Below are positions 63,312-64,000 of a stretch of 64,000 nt of DNA, one piece after another. The notes under the pieces are model-generated. The model was not told the DNA's origin and searched no databases. It was given only the letters and a program-made list of their open reading frames with translations. This DNA is from JANXQG01 sp963775975. GTDB taxonomy: Bacteria > Planctomycetota > Planctomycetia > Pirellulales > Thermoguttaceae. Made by a program: the position numbers and the translations under genes. The stretch is from positions 2,542,001-2,606,000 of the forward strand of contig CAVZKX010000002.1 in NCBI GenBank assembly GCA_963775975.1, written 5' to 3'. Within the stretch, counting starts at the first letter, position 1. Each line of letters opens with the position of its first letter.

Positions 63312-64000
63312 ATGTCGACACGTTCGCCGCGGCCCAGAGCCATATTAGGTTGTCTCTTAGTGGTGCTGGCTGCCAGGATCGCTCTTGGCCAAGCGAGCAT
63401 TGCCACTCCAAGGCCCGTACAGACGAAGCTTCTCCTGCCTGCCCCACCTTCGGTTGGGTCGGACGAATACAAGGCGGAGATTTATGAAATGCTGGTCATG
63501 CAGGCCGCCCGAACGGATGTGCAGATCAAGCAATTCCACTTGCAAGAAGGCTTAGGGCTGGTCGCTTTCAAGGACATCATGCCCGAATTGGAAACGCCCA
63601 CGAACTTGCCGAAGTTGACGAAGCTTTACAAAGCGGTGAAAGACGCGGCGGCGGAACCGGTCGATACGGGCAAGAACTACTTCAAGCGGCTACGGCCTTT
63701 TCGCGAGGACAGCCGCATCGAGCCGTTGGGTAAACGCGACCAAGAGTATGCCTATCCGAGCGGTCATGCCACGCGTGGATATCTTTGCGCTAAGATATTG
63801 AGTCAGATCGATCCCGACAAAGCGGACGCCTTGATGGAGCGTGGCCGCCAAATCGGCTGGAATCGGGTCGTCGGCGGCATGCACCATCCCAGCGATATTG
63901 CCGCCGGGCGAGTGCTCGGCCAAGCCATTGCTCGTACACTGCTCAGAGATGCGGACTTCAAGGCGCGATTGGAAGAAGTCAAAGAGGAATACGAGGCAGC
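63312..64000 (+). CDS. Class A non-specific acid phosphatase, PAP2 superfamily (3' partial)
   Basis: Exported phosphatase running off the window end after about 229 codons with no stop. GGAG lies 7 bp before the ATG. The signal peptide is about residues 1-26 (ILGCLLVVLAARIALGQ). All three parts of the class A signature are present: KNYFKRLRP (Kx6RP), YPSGHAT (PSGH), and NRVVGGMHHPSD, which fits SRx5Hx3D except that the Ser is Asn. It should release phosphate from diverse phosphoesters in the periplasm or outside. Confidence 0.88.
   Translation, partial: MSTRSPRPRAILGCLLVVLAARIALGQASIATPRPVQTKLLLPAPPSVGSDEYKAEIYEMLVMQAARTDVQIKQFHLQEGLGLVAFKDIMPELETPTNLPKLTKLYKAVKDAAAEPVDTGKNYFKRLRPFREDSRIEPLGKRDQEYAYPSGHATRGYLCAKILSQIDPDKADALMERGRQIGWNRVVGGMHHPSDIAAGRVLGQAIARTLLRDADFKARLEEVKEEYEA

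Overview
The window looks like a chromosome segment of a planctomycete, most like the Pirellulales group. The evidence is the N-terminal 'LE.R.LLAA' export signature on a giant secreted protein, a PEP-CTERM tail, Tat-signal isomerase and aldo/keto reductase paralogues, an Omp85 protein with long Pro/Gln-rich inserts, an N-terminal FecR-like fragment, DUF4058, and high GC with many intergenic palindromes. I found no rRNA, tRNA, CRISPR array or prophage.

Layout. 1-6.0 kb: end of a membrane flippase-like gene, rpmA, folD, two small hypotheticals and the B12-dependent ribonucleotide reductase nrdJ, with two NrdR-like boxes upstream. 6.7-8.9 kb: two tandem Wzz-like proteins. 8.9-12.3 kb: a minus-strand operon with a HicB-like protein, a vWA protein, a PP2C-like phosphatase and a kinase (the TerY-P arrangement). 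12.6-18.8 kb: serine hydrolase, FAD oxidoreductase, an NlpC/P60 peptidase with a dipeptide epimerase (probable peptidoglycan-peptide breakdown), and a Tat-exported sugar isomerase. 18.8-29.8 kb: DUF4058, ilvB, an OPT transporter, BamA, an AAA ATPase and two small proteins. 29.8-36.3 kb: comEC, a vapBC-type module with a broken toxin, aldo/keto reductase, YihY and an exported hypothetical. 36.6-39.8 kb: three secreted envelope proteins in a row. 39.8-48 kb: a palindrome-rich region, an Rpn/PDDEXK protein, a hypothetical, a multi-PAS histidine kinase, a PfkB sugar kinase and YceH. 48-59.8 kb: a TPR protein, a small hypothetical, a thioredoxin-like protein and a roughly 2,090-residue secreted protein. 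60-64 kb: a PEP-CTERM protein with an FGE fold, a REP-associated transposase, duplicated or truncated gene debris, and the start of a class A acid phosphatase.

Two features stand out. First, a 54-bp palindrome with no stop codon in any of six frames sits in frame inside both the kinase and the phosphatase of the same operon. A third, 53-bp copy is intergenic. Second, six genes are broken by nine single-base indels. Eight of the nine lie at a GCGC tetranucleotide, which points to systematic sequencing error at a modified motif rather than gene decay. I give those six genes as reconstructed spans and describe their pieces.
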